In this document: positions 54,300 to 62,171 of the stretch, piece after piece
How positions within the stretch are numbered: the first letter of the stretch is position 1
Layout of the letters: each line of letters begins with the position of its first letter
Source: Billgrantia antri
Lineage (GTDB): Bacteria > Pseudomonadota > Gammaproteobacteria > Pseudomonadales > Halomonadaceae
Assembly: GCF_019430905.1 (NCBI RefSeq)
Contig: NZ_JAHYCA010000002.1
Location: 718,430-782,429 of the forward strand
Reading direction: 5' to 3'
DNA: 64,000 nucleotides
Notes under the pieces: generated by a model
Told to the model about the DNA's origin: nothing
Database searches by the model: none
What the model saw: only the letters and a program-made list of their open reading frames with translations
Program-made: the position numbers and the translations under genes

Positions 54300-54872
54300 A
54301 TGAAAAGCGAAAAGGAAAAGATGCTGGCCGGTGAGCTTTACGACCCACGGGACCCACAGCTGCTCGAAGAGCGTCACCGCGCCCGTATATTGACCAAGGC
54401 CTTCAACGACACTCGAGACGACCAGGGGCAGGAGCGCAAGCGGCTGCTGCTCGAACTGATAGGAGTCATGGGCAAGGGCACCTTCATCGAGCCGCCGTTC
54501 TACTGCGACTACGGTGGCAACATCACCCTGGGCGAGCGGGTCTTCTTCAACTTCAACTGCGTGATCCTCGATGTGGCGCAGGTCACAATCGGCAATCACG
54601 TGATGTTCGGGCCTAACGTGCAGGTCTACACCGCCACCCACCCGCTCGATGCCGAGCAGCGCCGCAGCGGCCTGGAAGCCGCCAAGCCGATCACGATTGG
54701 CGACGACGTGTGGATCGGCGGCGGGGCGATCCTCTGCCCCGGCGTCACCATCGGCGCCCGCTCGGTCATCGGCGCCGGTAGCGTGGTGACCAAGGACATC
54801 CCCGAGGATGCGTTCGCCGCCGGCAATCCATGCCGGGTGATTCGCTCGCTCGGGGATGATACGTCCCGCTGA
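54300..54872 (+). CDS. Sugar O-acetyltransferase (maltose/galactoside acetyltransferase type)
   Basis: 190-aa left-handed beta-helix acetyltransferase of the LacA/Maa/NodL group. MLAGELYDPRDPQLLEERHR is the N-terminal Maa domain. IEPPFYCDYGGNITLGERVF is the signature, the catalytic His lies in YTATHPLDAEQR, and hexapeptide repeats (TIGDDVWIGGGAILCPGVTI) fill the C-terminus. Ribosome-binding site GGAGGAG is next to the start. Confidence 0.93.
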   Translation: MKSEKEKMLAGELYDPRDPQLLEERHRARILTKAFNDTRDDQGQERKRLLLELIGVMGKGTFIEPPFYCDYGGNITLGERVFFNFNCVILDVAQVTIGNHVMFGPNVQVYTATHPLDAEQRRSGLEAAKPITIGDDVWIGGGAILCPGVTIGARSVIGAGSVVTKDIPEDAFAAGNPCRVIRSLGDDTSR

Positions 54873-54977
54873 AACCACTCAATGCCCCGACACGGACGGC
54901 AACTTGCAAGGCCGACTGGCGGAACTCAGAAGAACGTTCTATGAAGGGGTGGGTGGTAAGTTTAACGCCCTTTAGAG

Positions 54978-54996
54978 GTAAGTAAGTACTGACTGG
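54978..54996 (+). repeat. Copy 1 of a 19-bp shared upstream motif (partner at 56764-56782)
   Basis: GTAAGTAAGTACTGACTGG. It differs by one base from GTAAGTAAGCACTGACTGG at 56764-56782. Both copies sit about 40-55 bases before the start codon of a same-strand gene (55035 and 56838), suggesting a common operator or promoter part rather than chance. Confidence 0.55.
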
Positions 54997-55034
54997 GGAA
55001 GAAGGCGACGGTGATCGAAAAACAAGGATAGGTA

Positions 55035-55622
55035 ATGAGTACAACAAGTCCGAAAGTCGATTCGCTCCTGAACAAGCCGGAATGGCACGAAGAAAGAAAA
55101 GCGCTGAGAGACATACTGCTTGGCTGTGGGCTGACCGAAGCGGTGAAGTGGGGCAAGCTCTGCTACTCGTGTCAGGGCGGCAACGTGGCCTTGATCTTCG
55201 GCCTGAAGCATTACTGTGCCCTCGGTTTCTTCAAGGGCAGCCTGTTGAACGACCCGCAACGGCTACTCGTCGCACCGGGCGAGCATTCCCAGGCGATGCG
55301 GCAGATTCGCTTCACCCAGGTGCGTGACATCACCGAGCGGGCCGGCACGCTGAAGGCCTACCTCCTTGAGGCCATCGAGCTCGAGAAGGCCGGCGCCAAG
55401 GTGGATTTCAGCGAGAAGCGTGAGCTGACGTATCCGGAAGAGCTTCGCTCGGCGCTGGAAAGAGACCCGGTACTGAAAGCCGCTTTCGAGGCGCTTACCC
55501 CGGGGCGGCAGAGGGGCTACATCCTCCATGTCGGCGGGGCCAAGCACTCCAGTACCCGCTCATCGCGAATCGAAAAGTGCCTACCCGATATCCTTGCCGG
55601 CAAGGGGCTGAACGGCCGCTGA
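55035..55622 (+). CDS. DUF1801/YdeI-like protein
   Basis: 195-aa cytosolic protein. EAVKWGKLCYSCQGGNVALI and FGLKHYCALGFFKGSLLND are the DUF1801 core, and YILHVGGAKHSSTRSSRIEK near the C-terminus is the YdeI/OmpD-associated domain. The biochemical role of the family is unsettled. The ribosome-binding site is weak (AAGGATAGGTA). Confidence 0.85.
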   Translation: MSTTSPKVDSLLNKPEWHEERKALRDILLGCGLTEAVKWGKLCYSCQGGNVALIFGLKHYCALGFFKGSLLNDPQRLLVAPGEHSQAMRQIRFTQVRDITERAGTLKAYLLEAIELEKAGAKVDFSEKRELTYPEELRSALERDPVLKAAFEALTPGRQRGYILHVGGAKHSSTRSSRIEKCLPDILAGKGLNGR

Positions 55623-55658
55623 GCCGGTAGAGCGCCTGCTCATTCGGAGCCAAACATC

Positions 55659-56207
55659 ATGAAGACGCAGTACTACACGGCGACCAGCCTCGACGGCTTC
55701 ATCGCCACCGAAGACGATTCCCTGGATTGGCTTTTTCCCCTGGGAGACATCAACGATACGAGCTATTCCGCCTTCTTTGCAGAGGTCGGGGCACTGGCCA
55801 TGGGCTCCACCACCTATGAGTGGATGCTGCGACATTCGGAGAAAGTCGCTGAGGCAACCGGTTCGGCATGGCCCTATTCGCAGCCAACCTGGGTCTTCTC
55901 GAGCCGCAAGCTACCGAGCATCGAAAGTGCGGATATCCGCTTCGTGCAGGGTAGCGTCGCTCCCGTTCATGCCGAGATGGTGCAAGCGGCTGGCGGAAAG
56001 AACCTCTGGGTCGTGGGCGGTGGCGATCTGGCCGGCCAATTCCATGATGCCGGTCTGCTGGATGAAATCCTCGTCCAGGTGGGCTCGGTCACCCTGGGCA
56101 GCGGCAAGCCGCTGTTTCCACGCCGCATCACCAATCCGCCGCTGGAGCTGGTCTCCGTCCGCCAGGTGGGCACAGGCTTTGCGGAGCTGTGCTACAGGGT
56201 GCCGTGA
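55659..56207 (+). CDS. Dihydrofolate reductase-like protein (RibD_C family)
   Basis: 182-aa reductase of the YyaP/RibD_C family. The N-terminus QYYTATSLDGFIATEDDSLD, central MGSTTYEWML and KNLWVVGGGDLAGQFHDAGL give the NADPH-binding fold. It is often annotated as a dihydrofolate reductase family protein; true folate activity is unproven. It starts 36 bases after the DUF1801 gene. Confidence 0.9.
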   Translation: MKTQYYTATSLDGFIATEDDSLDWLFPLGDINDTSYSAFFAEVGALAMGSTTYEWMLRHSEKVAEATGSAWPYSQPTWVFSSRKLPSIESADIRFVQGSVAPVHAEMVQAAGGKNLWVVGGGDLAGQFHDAGLLDEILVQVGSVTLGSGKPLFPRRITNPPLELVSVRQVGTGFAELCYRVP

Positions 56208-56226
56208 GGCAGAGGAACGCTGCTCT

Positions 56227-56433
56227 TCAGGCCATCAACGCCCGGCTCTGCTCCAACTGGCGCTGGGCTTCGGCCAGAGTGTGGGCTTTGCCACTCCAAG
56301 GCAGACGTTCCCCTGCGTGGTGGAGGTGGTACTCGACCAGGCATCGGTCCTCGTCGTCCAGGATCTCGTAGCGGTGGATCTGGTCGCCGAACTCGTTGCA
56401 CCACCAGTTGTCGGGGAGTTTTGTCCAGTTCAT
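56227..56433 (-). CDS. Small conserved-type hypothetical protein
   Basis: 68-aa protein starting MNWTKLPDNWWCNEFGDQIH, rich in Trp and charged residues, mixed beta/helix, ending in a helix LAEAQRQLEQSRALMA. The ribosome-binding site GGAGGTGA is strong. A hairpin CTGGCGC-TGAT-GCGCCAG (56447-56464) lies directly before it and could affect translation. No family is recognised. It converges on the reductase gene with 19 bases between. Confidence 0.68.
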   Translation of the reverse strand: MNWTKLPDNWWCNEFGDQIHRYEILDDEDRCLVEYHLHHAGERLPWSGKAHTLAEAQRQLEQSRALMA

Positions 56434-56837
56434 GGCGTCACCTCCACTGGCGCATCAGCGCCAGGATTCTCCAGTTCACCACAGCGCTTGCGCTTGGCTT
56501 TTATCTCGTCTGCTCACGCCAAAGCGTCTCTGCATCCCTTAGGTACTTCCGGTATTGCCGTCGATCAGATACATTAAGTTTATATTTGGTAACATTGTGT
56601 TTCATTCAGCCTAGTATAAAGTTTATCGGCTTGCCCATACCAATCTTGAGCATTTGTTTGCGAGGCCTTGGAAGGGCACCGCGGCGCTGCGTGGGGCCGC
56701 CGTGGCGGCGTTCTTCAGCTTGCCATCTGTTCAGCCCCAGAACGCTCCAGCAGCGTATGCCAAGTAAGTAAGCACTGACTGGTGGGGTTGGCCTCACCTC
56801 GCTATGCTGAGGCGAAATCGACGCCAGGGAATCGGCC
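56434..56837. other. Intergenic region with hairpin, AT-rich patch and repeat motif
   Basis: About 400 bases. The hairpin at 56447-56464 belongs to the leader of the minus-strand gene. 56570-56635 is AT-rich and likely holds promoters in one or both directions. The 19-bp shared motif lies at 56764-56782. Weak open frames here have no ribosome-binding site or protein-like composition. Confidence 0.45.
56764..56782 (+). repeat. Copy 2 of the 19-bp shared upstream motif
   Basis: GTAAGTAAGCACTGACTGG, one mismatch to the copy at 54978-54996. It is 55 bases upstream of the GTG start at 56838. Confidence 0.55.
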
Positions 56838-57353
56838 GTGCTGATCGAGATAATAAGAAACACACCGCGCTGGGTATTCCTGCTCTTCATCGTGCTGCTC
56901 GTGATGGGCTACCAGCAGAGCAGAGACCGCACAGCCAGCCGACGCAGTATCACCCTCCTGCCGGCGGCCTTCCTCATCCTTGCGTTATACGGCGTCGTCT
57001 CCGCATTCGGCATCGACCCTGTTGGCCTTGCCCTATGGGCGCTCGGTGTCGCGCTCTCCGTGGCGCTCCATATCAAGCTCGGCATCCCCAAGGGAGTGCG
57101 CTTCTTTCCCGAGCGCCAAACCTACTACCTGCCGGGTAACTGGCAGCCGCTGCTCATCATGCTGGCGATCTTCTTCGCCAAGTACACGGTGGAGGTGATC
57201 CGTGCCCGCCAGCTCCCGATTACCGACACGGCCGAGTTTGCTGCCACCGTCAGCCTGCTCTATGGCCTGTTGAGCGGCATCTTCCTGGGCCGAGCGGTGG
57301 TAATCTGGCGAAGCGCGCAGCTTGGACGTCAACTGACCAAGGTATCCAAATGA
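56838..57353 (+). CDS. Multi-pass membrane protein (DUF6622-like)
   Basis: 171-aa protein with five hydrophobic segments, starting LIEIIRNTPRWVFLLFIVLL and followed by GYQQSRDRTASRRSITLLPA, features shared with small uncharacterised DUF6622-type membrane proteins. The GTG start is the only good candidate. The stop overlaps the methyltransferase start (ATGA), implying coupling. Confidence 0.75.
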   Translation: MLIEIIRNTPRWVFLLFIVLLVMGYQQSRDRTASRRSITLLPAAFLILALYGVVSAFGIDPVGLALWALGVALSVALHIKLGIPKGVRFFPERQTYYLPGNWQPLLIMLAIFFAKYTVEVIRARQLPITDTAEFAATVSLLYGLLSGIFLGRAVVIWRSAQLGRQLTKVSK

Positions 57354-57970
57354 AAAACGCCAGAGCTTTCTGGAACAAGAGTGCCGCGCGCTACGCCAAG
57401 AGTCCCATTCGTAACGAGAGCGCGTACCAGCACAAGCTCGCCATCACCCAGGAGTACTTTCGCCCGGATTCGACCGTGCTGGAGTTCGGTTGCGGCACGG
57501 GGAGCACTGCGATCATTCATGCGCCTCACGTCAAGCATATCGTCGCCATCGATATCTCCGACCAGATGCTGGAGATCGCCGAGCAGAAGGCCCGTGACGC
57601 CGGTACCGAGAACATCGCCTTCCGACAAGGCACCCTGGAGACGGTGGCGCTGGAAGAACGAAGCTTCGATGCCGTGCTGGGGCTCAACATCCTGCACCTG
57701 CTCGAGGACCTGGAGGCGACGCTGGCCAAAGTACACAGCCTACTCAAGCCCGGCGGCGTGTTCGTCTCCAGCACCGTCCTGATCGGCGATATCAACTTCT
57801 TGCTGCGCATGGTGATTCCGCCCATGCAGATGCTGGGGTTCGCCCCCTACGTGAATCGCTTCGGCAAGCAAGCTCTGGTCGACAAGCTGACCGATACCGG
57901 CTTCACCATCGAGCGAGAGTGGCAGCCGGGTAAGGGCACGGTCTTCATCGTGGCCAGGAAGGGCGAATAG
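57350..57970 (+). CDS. Class I SAM-dependent methyltransferase
   Basis: 206-aa methyltransferase. Motif I is VLEFGCGTGSTAIIHA (about residues 43-58), motif II IVAIDISDQMLEIAEQKA, then VLGLNILHLLEDLEATLAKV and the post-motif LLKPGGVFVSSTVLIGD. The substrate is unknown. It is translationally coupled to the membrane protein upstream. Confidence 0.92.
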   Translation: MKNARAFWNKSAARYAKSPIRNESAYQHKLAITQEYFRPDSTVLEFGCGTGSTAIIHAPHVKHIVAIDISDQMLEIAEQKARDAGTENIAFRQGTLETVALEERSFDAVLGLNILHLLEDLEATLAKVHSLLKPGGVFVSSTVLIGDINFLLRMVIPPMQMLGFAPYVNRFGKQALVDKLTDTGFTIEREWQPGKGTVFIVARKGE

Positions 57971-58124
57971 CCACCTCGGCAGCTCACCTCCATTTATGAT
58001 CGCCAAGGAAAGCGCCCTGGCTCGCGCATCCAGGCTTCACCGTTGTGCCGTGTCGAGCGGAGCTGCCTGAGGGCAAGTGTGAACGACTACAGTAAAAGGA
58101 CACAGTCGTCTTACGCGAGGTGAC

Positions 58125-59258
58125 ATGGAGGGATCGCTCCTTCTCTGGACGACACGATTGCTGACGCTGCTTGCCTTGGTGGTGAGCGTGCTGCCGCTGA
58201 TACCCAGCGGGGAGTGGTGGATCCGGCTATGGGAGTTCCCTCGGCTGCAGCTGGCCTGTGCGCTGGTGCTCCCCCTGGGGCTGCTGGCAATCCAAGCCTG
58301 GCGGTATCGGCCGCGGGCGGAGCATGGTTTATGGCTGGTGGCGCTCCTTGCCATAGGGGGGTGGCAGGTATCGCACATCCTGCCGTTCACCTCGCTCTGG
58401 CCGGCCGAGGTACCCGCCGCCGAGAACGAACCGGGTGAGCCCAGGGCGACGTTCAAGTTGCTCACCGCGAATGTCACCTACAACAATGAGCGCTACGGCG
58501 AGCTGCTCGACAGGGTCCGGCGCGAGGATCCGGATATCCTGCTGCTGATCGAGGTGGATCGCGCCTGGGCCGAGGCGCTGGCACCGCTCGACGAACACTA
58601 TTCGCATCGCGTCGGGGAGGTGCGCGGCGAAGGGCTGGGCATCGTGCTCTGGTCACGCTTCCCGCTGCTCGAGCAGGAGGTCAAGCACCTGGTCTCCGAT
58701 CGCCGGCCATCGGTCTTCGCTACCTTGGAGCTGCCGGAAGCAGGGCCGGTACGCTACGTTGGCATTCATCCCGTTCCGCCGGGGCTGCGCGACCGGATTA
58801 CCCGCAACGACGAATCGAGCGAGCGTCGCGACAGCCGGGTTCGCGACGCGGAGCTGATGCTTGTCGCCCGACATGTCGAAGATGACCCCGATAACCGCTG
58901 GATCGTCACCGGCGACTTCAACGACGTCGCCTGGTCCGACACCACCCGGCTGTTCTCCAGCCTGAGCGACCTGAAGGATCCACGCCGCGGCCGTGCGCTA
59001 CTGAACACTTACCCTGCTGAGCTACCGCTATTGCGATACCCGATCGACCACCTGTTCGTCTCTGATGGCTTCCATCTGGTCGATATGGACCGGGTAAGGA
59101 TGCCCGGCTCCGACCATTTCGCAATCGCCGCCACCTTATCCGTGGCAAAGAAGGACCGACAGAAGCCGGAGGCTTCAGCCGAAGAGCAGCAAGAAGCCAG
59201 CGAGATGATCGAAGAAGGGGATGAGGATGCCGACGAGCATGGCGTCAGCTCGGACTAG
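58125..59258 (+). CDS. Membrane-anchored endonuclease/exonuclease/phosphatase protein (YafD-like)
   Basis: 377-aa protein. Three N-terminal hydrophobic helices (LLTLLALVVSVLPLIP, LACALVLPLGLLAIQ, GLWLVALLAIGGWQ) precede an EEP catalytic domain: LLTANVTYNNERYGELLD, ILLLIEVDRAWAEAL (Glu), VTGDFNDVAWSDTTRL (Asp/Asn), PIDHLFVSD and SDHFAIAATLS (Asp-His). A charged tail rich in Glu/Asp ends the protein. The substrate is unknown: nucleic acid or lipid head group. Confidence 0.88.
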   Translation: MEGSLLLWTTRLLTLLALVVSVLPLIPSGEWWIRLWEFPRLQLACALVLPLGLLAIQAWRYRPRAEHGLWLVALLAIGGWQVSHILPFTSLWPAEVPAAENEPGEPRATFKLLTANVTYNNERYGELLDRVRREDPDILLLIEVDRAWAEALAPLDEHYSHRVGEVRGEGLGIVLWSRFPLLEQEVKHLVSDRRPSVFATLELPEAGPVRYVGIHPVPPGLRDRITRNDESSERRDSRVRDAELMLVARHVEDDPDNRWIVTGDFNDVAWSDTTRLFSSLSDLKDPRRGRALLNTYPAELPLLRYPIDHLFVSDGFHLVDMDRVRMPGSDHFAIAATLSVAKKDRQKPEASAEEQQEASEMIEEGDEDADEHGVSSD

Positions 59259-59329
59259 CAAGCCCCGGCATGCGGCTTCTTTCCGGCGGGCCTAACCTCT
59301 GACACCTGAAACCGCAGGCGTAAGAGAAA

Positions 59330-59346
59330 GCTTACATGGTGTAAGC
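59330..59346. promoter_or_regulatory. Short perfect palindrome upstream of the NERD gene
   Basis: GCTTACA-TGG-TGTAAGC, a 7-bp inverted repeat with a 3-base centre, 136 bases upstream of the NERD-gene start and 72 bases after the preceding stop. It could be an operator or a small terminator hairpin. Confidence 0.4.
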
Positions 59347-59401
59347 CTTCGCCCTTGCCGACACGATCAAGGTCAAAATTCGGGTTCGTTACGTGGCATT
59401 A

Positions 59402-59426
59402 CACGCGGCAACACGATAGCGTGATA
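59402..59426 (+). repeat. Copy 2 of the shared upstream motif (partner at 52455-52480)
   Basis: CACGCGGCAAC followed by ACGATAGCGTGATA; the 14-mer is identical to 52467-52480. It is 56 bases upstream of the NERD-gene start. CACG-ATAG-CGTG is a perfect 4-bp dyad. Confidence 0.5.
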
Positions 59427-59481
59427 GCAAAGCGGGCTGAAGCGAAGACCCGTACCCAAGATCACGCAGGCGGACGAACCC

Positions 59482-60252
59482 TTGGATGTTTCGATTCTAT
59501 TTGAAGCCGTAAGGCCGCTGTGGTGGCTGCTTCTCGTCGCGCTGGCACTCGGCATACTCAAGTCCCGCTGGTTCAAGGGCATCTTTGGCGAGGCTTTCGT
59601 CAAGCTGATCGCCAAGGTGCGGCTGCCGGCGGATGAGTACCGGGGCGTTCACAACGTCACGCTCCCCACGCCCGACGGCACCACTCAGATCGACCACGTA
59701 CTGGTTTCCCGCTACGGAATCTTCGTCATCGAGACCAAGCACATGACGGGCTGGATCTTCGGCAGCGAGAAGCAGGCACAGTGGACCCAGAAGCTCTACC
59801 GCAAGACCTTCAAGTTCCAGAACCCGCTGCGCCAGAACTACAAGCACGTAAAGGCGCTGGAAGCTCTGCTCGACGTTCCCTTGGAAGCCATCCACTCCGT
59901 GGTGGTCTTCTCCGGCAGCGCCGTCTTCAAGACCAGCATGCCGGAGAACGTCACCATCGGTGGCGGCTATGTGCGCTACATCAAGACGTTCCGAGAGCCT
60001 GTGATGAACGATTTTCAGGTCCGGGAAGCGCTGGAAAGAATCGAAACCGGCCGGCTGGCGCCCAACCGGGAAACGCACCGCCAGCACGTCAAACAGCTCA
60101 AGGCCCGCTTCGAATCCAGCTTCGACCGAACCTGCCCGAAGTGCGGCAGCGCCATGGTGCTACGCACCTCCAAACGCGGCGCGAACGCCGGCAATCGATT
60201 CTGGGGATGCTCAACCTATCCCAAGTGCCGGGAGGTGCAGGATGCGGTATAG
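59482..60252 (+). CDS. NERD-domain membrane protein with C4 zinc finger
   Basis: 256-aa protein. One N-terminal membrane helix (LWWLLLVALALGILK) leads to a NERD nuclease-related domain with TTQIDHVLVSRYGIFVIETK, where the Asp and Glu-x-Lys form the PD-(D/E)xK-like core, and GWIFGSEKQAQWTQ. The C-terminus is a topoisomerase-type zinc finger, CPKCGSAMVLRTSKRG and FWGCSTYPKC. NERD proteins are common in bacteria and some act in DNA processing or defence. The start is a TTG at 59482 with no strong ribosome-binding site. It is the last gene before base composition changes. Confidence 0.87.
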   Translation: MDVSILFEAVRPLWWLLLVALALGILKSRWFKGIFGEAFVKLIAKVRLPADEYRGVHNVTLPTPDGTTQIDHVLVSRYGIFVIETKHMTGWIFGSEKQAQWTQKLYRKTFKFQNPLRQNYKHVKALEALLDVPLEAIHSVVVFSGSAVFKTSMPENVTIGGGYVRYIKTFREPVMNDFQVREALERIETGRLAPNRETHRQHVKQLKARFESSFDRTCPKCGSAMVLRTSKRGANAGNRFWGCSTYPKCREVQDAV

Positions 60253-60699
60253 GATAGGTAGGGCTAATAGAGCGACATTTCCTCATCCACCATCGGTTGC
60301 ATTAACGATTGTAGGAGGCCCCTTTAGCGCCCGACCAGTTGTCAACGCCAGTGAAGGTTGCCGAAGCTCAATGGAGGGGGGCAGAGTGCCAGCAACCAGC
60401 ATAGGGCGGTTCTGCAATGGGTAGGGAGCCCTTCGGTGCCGATATCCCGTCAAAGACAGCATTCATACCTCACCATGATATGGCACATGTGAGGTGATCG
60501 GTGTGTGAGGCTGGAAAATATAATATCCATATTTTTCAATGTGTTAAAGGTTGAGGTGCGTGCGGCATAACATTGTTTAACACATTGGTGTGTGGACTCA
60601 ATATCCGAACGTGCTGCTTAATCACTACTGGACGCTAGATCGCTCAATGTCAGACAATACTACCAAGGGCCAGCTTTGAGGCAATAAGGGGGGATAATT
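60253..60699. other. Left spacer of the low-GC island with two inverted repeats
   Basis: About 450 bases without a supported gene. It becomes AT-rich from about 60500 (AAAATATAATATCCATATTTTT). ACCTCACCATG (60467-60477) and CATGTGAGGT (60486-60495) form one dyad with a single bulge. CAATGTGTTAAA/TTTAACACATTG (60537-60587) forms a second, perfect one. The promoter of the ParB-like gene must lie here. Confidence 0.5.
60537..60587. promoter_or_regulatory. Perfect 12-bp inverted repeat upstream of the ParB-like gene
   Basis: CAATGTGTTAAA (60537-60548) and TTTAACACATTG (60576-60587) are exact reverse complements separated by 27 bases, ending 112 bases before the GTG start at 60700. Candidates are a binding site for the ParB-like protein itself, a looped operator, or a recombination-site remnant. 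Confidence 0.55.
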
Positions 60700-62145
60700 G
60701 TGGCGGTAGATACTAGATCGACGCAGGTTAAGGCGGGGAGCCTTCTGTTGGATCCAAAAAACACCCGAATCCCTGCGGATCGGCGGTCGAATAACCAACG
60801 ACAGCTACTCCACGAACTGCTAGCCCATGAAGACGTCAAGGGATTAGCGGCATCCATCGCCAAACTCGGCTTGTTCGCCAACGAACGCCTCGTGGTGGTC
60901 CCCGCCGGTCGCCGTTTCACCGTCCTTGAGGGTAACCGAAGGTTAGCTGCTATAAAGCTCTTGCTGAGTCCGGAACTAGCACCAACAACGTCTCAGGTGA
61001 AATATTTTCGATCTCTATCTGCAAAGGCGGACTTGGCCTCCTTTGGGAAGATAGACGTTGCGGTCGTCCCGGATCGTCTGTCGGCGGCACCCATCATTGC
61101 CGCCCTTCACACAGGCGATGCAAAAAGGCGGTGGTCCTCGCTACAGCAAGCGCGCTTCTATCACGAGCTAATAGAACAAGGTCTCCAGCCGTCCGAAGTT
61201 GCCGATCAGCTCGGTATTTCGCTTGCACAAATCCGCAGCTTCCTCCGAACTGAAAAACTCCATAGGATCGCGCTTTCTCTCGAGCTTGAAGCAGATATCC
61301 GTAAGCGGGTCGAGGATCCCCGATTTCCCCTCACAACCTTAGAGAGGTTCATTGAGTCGCAGACTGGTCGTAAATTCCTCGGTATCGAGCTTGATGACGA
61401 GAAGGGTTTTGTAGGCGTTACTCATCCTGACCGGTTCAAAGCTGTCCTCGCTAGAGTCGTATCAGATGTAACCACTAAGGGTATGACTCGCAAAATTAAT
61501 GATGAAGCAGGCTTCCGGAAGTACATAGAGGAGGCCGAAAAGGACCTTCCGAAAACCAAGAAACGTGGCTCCTTTGATCCTGATGCATTGGTGGTAGATA
61601 ATGAGGATACAGAAGAAAACAGTTCTGAAACGCGCCACGAAAGGCCTAGGCCGGCTCCCACGATACCGAAGCCCTCTCTCTCAGTTGTGCCGCGCGGCTT
61701 TGTCTGTCGATCACAAGTTACGAAGGTGTCCGCTATCTTCAAAGAGCTGAAATCGCTGAAGGTCTCTGAACAGCGAAATTCTACAGGGGTCATGCTTCGA
61801 GTCCTAATGGACGTAGCCCTTTGGAGTTATATTAAGAAAGAGGGACATGCAGAGGCAGTTTGCGCCCACTTCGACAAGACTGGAAAGAAGAGGAGTCACA
61901 ATCCGGACTGGACGCCGCCCCTTAGGGATCTTATAAGTTACGCTGTCGAGAAGAGGATGCTGCACGGAATGGCCGCCGATGGATACAAATCCGCAAGATC
62001 GCTTGCCGCAAAGGACGGCAACTATTTTATCACAATAGACGGGTTCAATGAGTTTACACACAATCCGTATGTTACTCCCACGGAAGGGGATCTTAGGGCA
62101 CTGTGGGAACGAGCCGAGCCCATGCTTGAGATAATATTGAACTAA
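60700..62145 (+). CDS. ParB-like (ParB/Srx fold plus HTH) protein
   Basis: 481-aa protein. Residues 1-110 are a ParB/Sulfiredoxin N-terminal domain: LLLDPKNTRIPADRR, GLAASIAKLGLFANERLVVV and the signature FTVLEGNRRLAAIKLL. Residues 140-200 are a ParB-type helix-turn-helix (YHELIEQGLQPSEVADQLGI, SLAQIRSFLRTEKLHRIAL). The C-terminal half (about 350-481) is not recognised. No ParA is next to it, so chromosome partition is unlikely; ParB folds also occur as CTPase switches, nucleases and partners of DNA methyltransferases. The GTG start has GGGGGG 7 bases upstream. Codon use is more AT-rich than genes left of 60.2 kb. It is followed after 26 bases by a DNA methylase. Confidence 0.78.
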   Translation: MAVDTRSTQVKAGSLLLDPKNTRIPADRRSNNQRQLLHELLAHEDVKGLAASIAKLGLFANERLVVVPAGRRFTVLEGNRRLAAIKLLLSPELAPTTSQVKYFRSLSAKADLASFGKIDVAVVPDRLSAAPIIAALHTGDAKRRWSSLQQARFYHELIEQGLQPSEVADQLGISLAQIRSFLRTEKLHRIALSLELEADIRKRVEDPRFPLTTLERFIESQTGRKFLGIELDDEKGFVGVTHPDRFKAVLARVVSDVTTKGMTRKINDEAGFRKYIEEAEKDLPKTKKRGSFDPDALVVDNEDTEENSSETRHERPRPAPTIPKPSLSVVPRGFVCRSQVTKVSAIFKELKSLKVSEQRNSTGVMLRVLMDVALWSYIKKEGHAEAVCAHFDKTGKKRSHNPDWTPPLRDLISYAVEKRMLHGMAADGYKSARSLAAKDGNYFITIDGFNEFTHNPYVTPTEGDLRALWERAEPMLEIILN

Positions 62146-62171
62146 TTTCGTGGTTTTTTTGAGGGCAGCAT

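Noticed and set aside
53717..58000. Series of small unrelated same-strand genes considered as integron cassettes
   Set aside because: No attC-like structures between genes, GC is normal for the chromosome, one gene is on the opposite strand, and operon-like overlaps exist.
60242..60424. Short frame after the NERD gene
   Set aside because: No ribosome-binding site, overlaps the NERD stop, composition not protein-like.
60537..60587. Inverted repeat considered as an attC site
   Set aside because: The core heptamers are in the wrong order (GTTAAA first, TTTAAC last) and the right one alone fits RYYYAAC, so an operator or other dyad is more likely.
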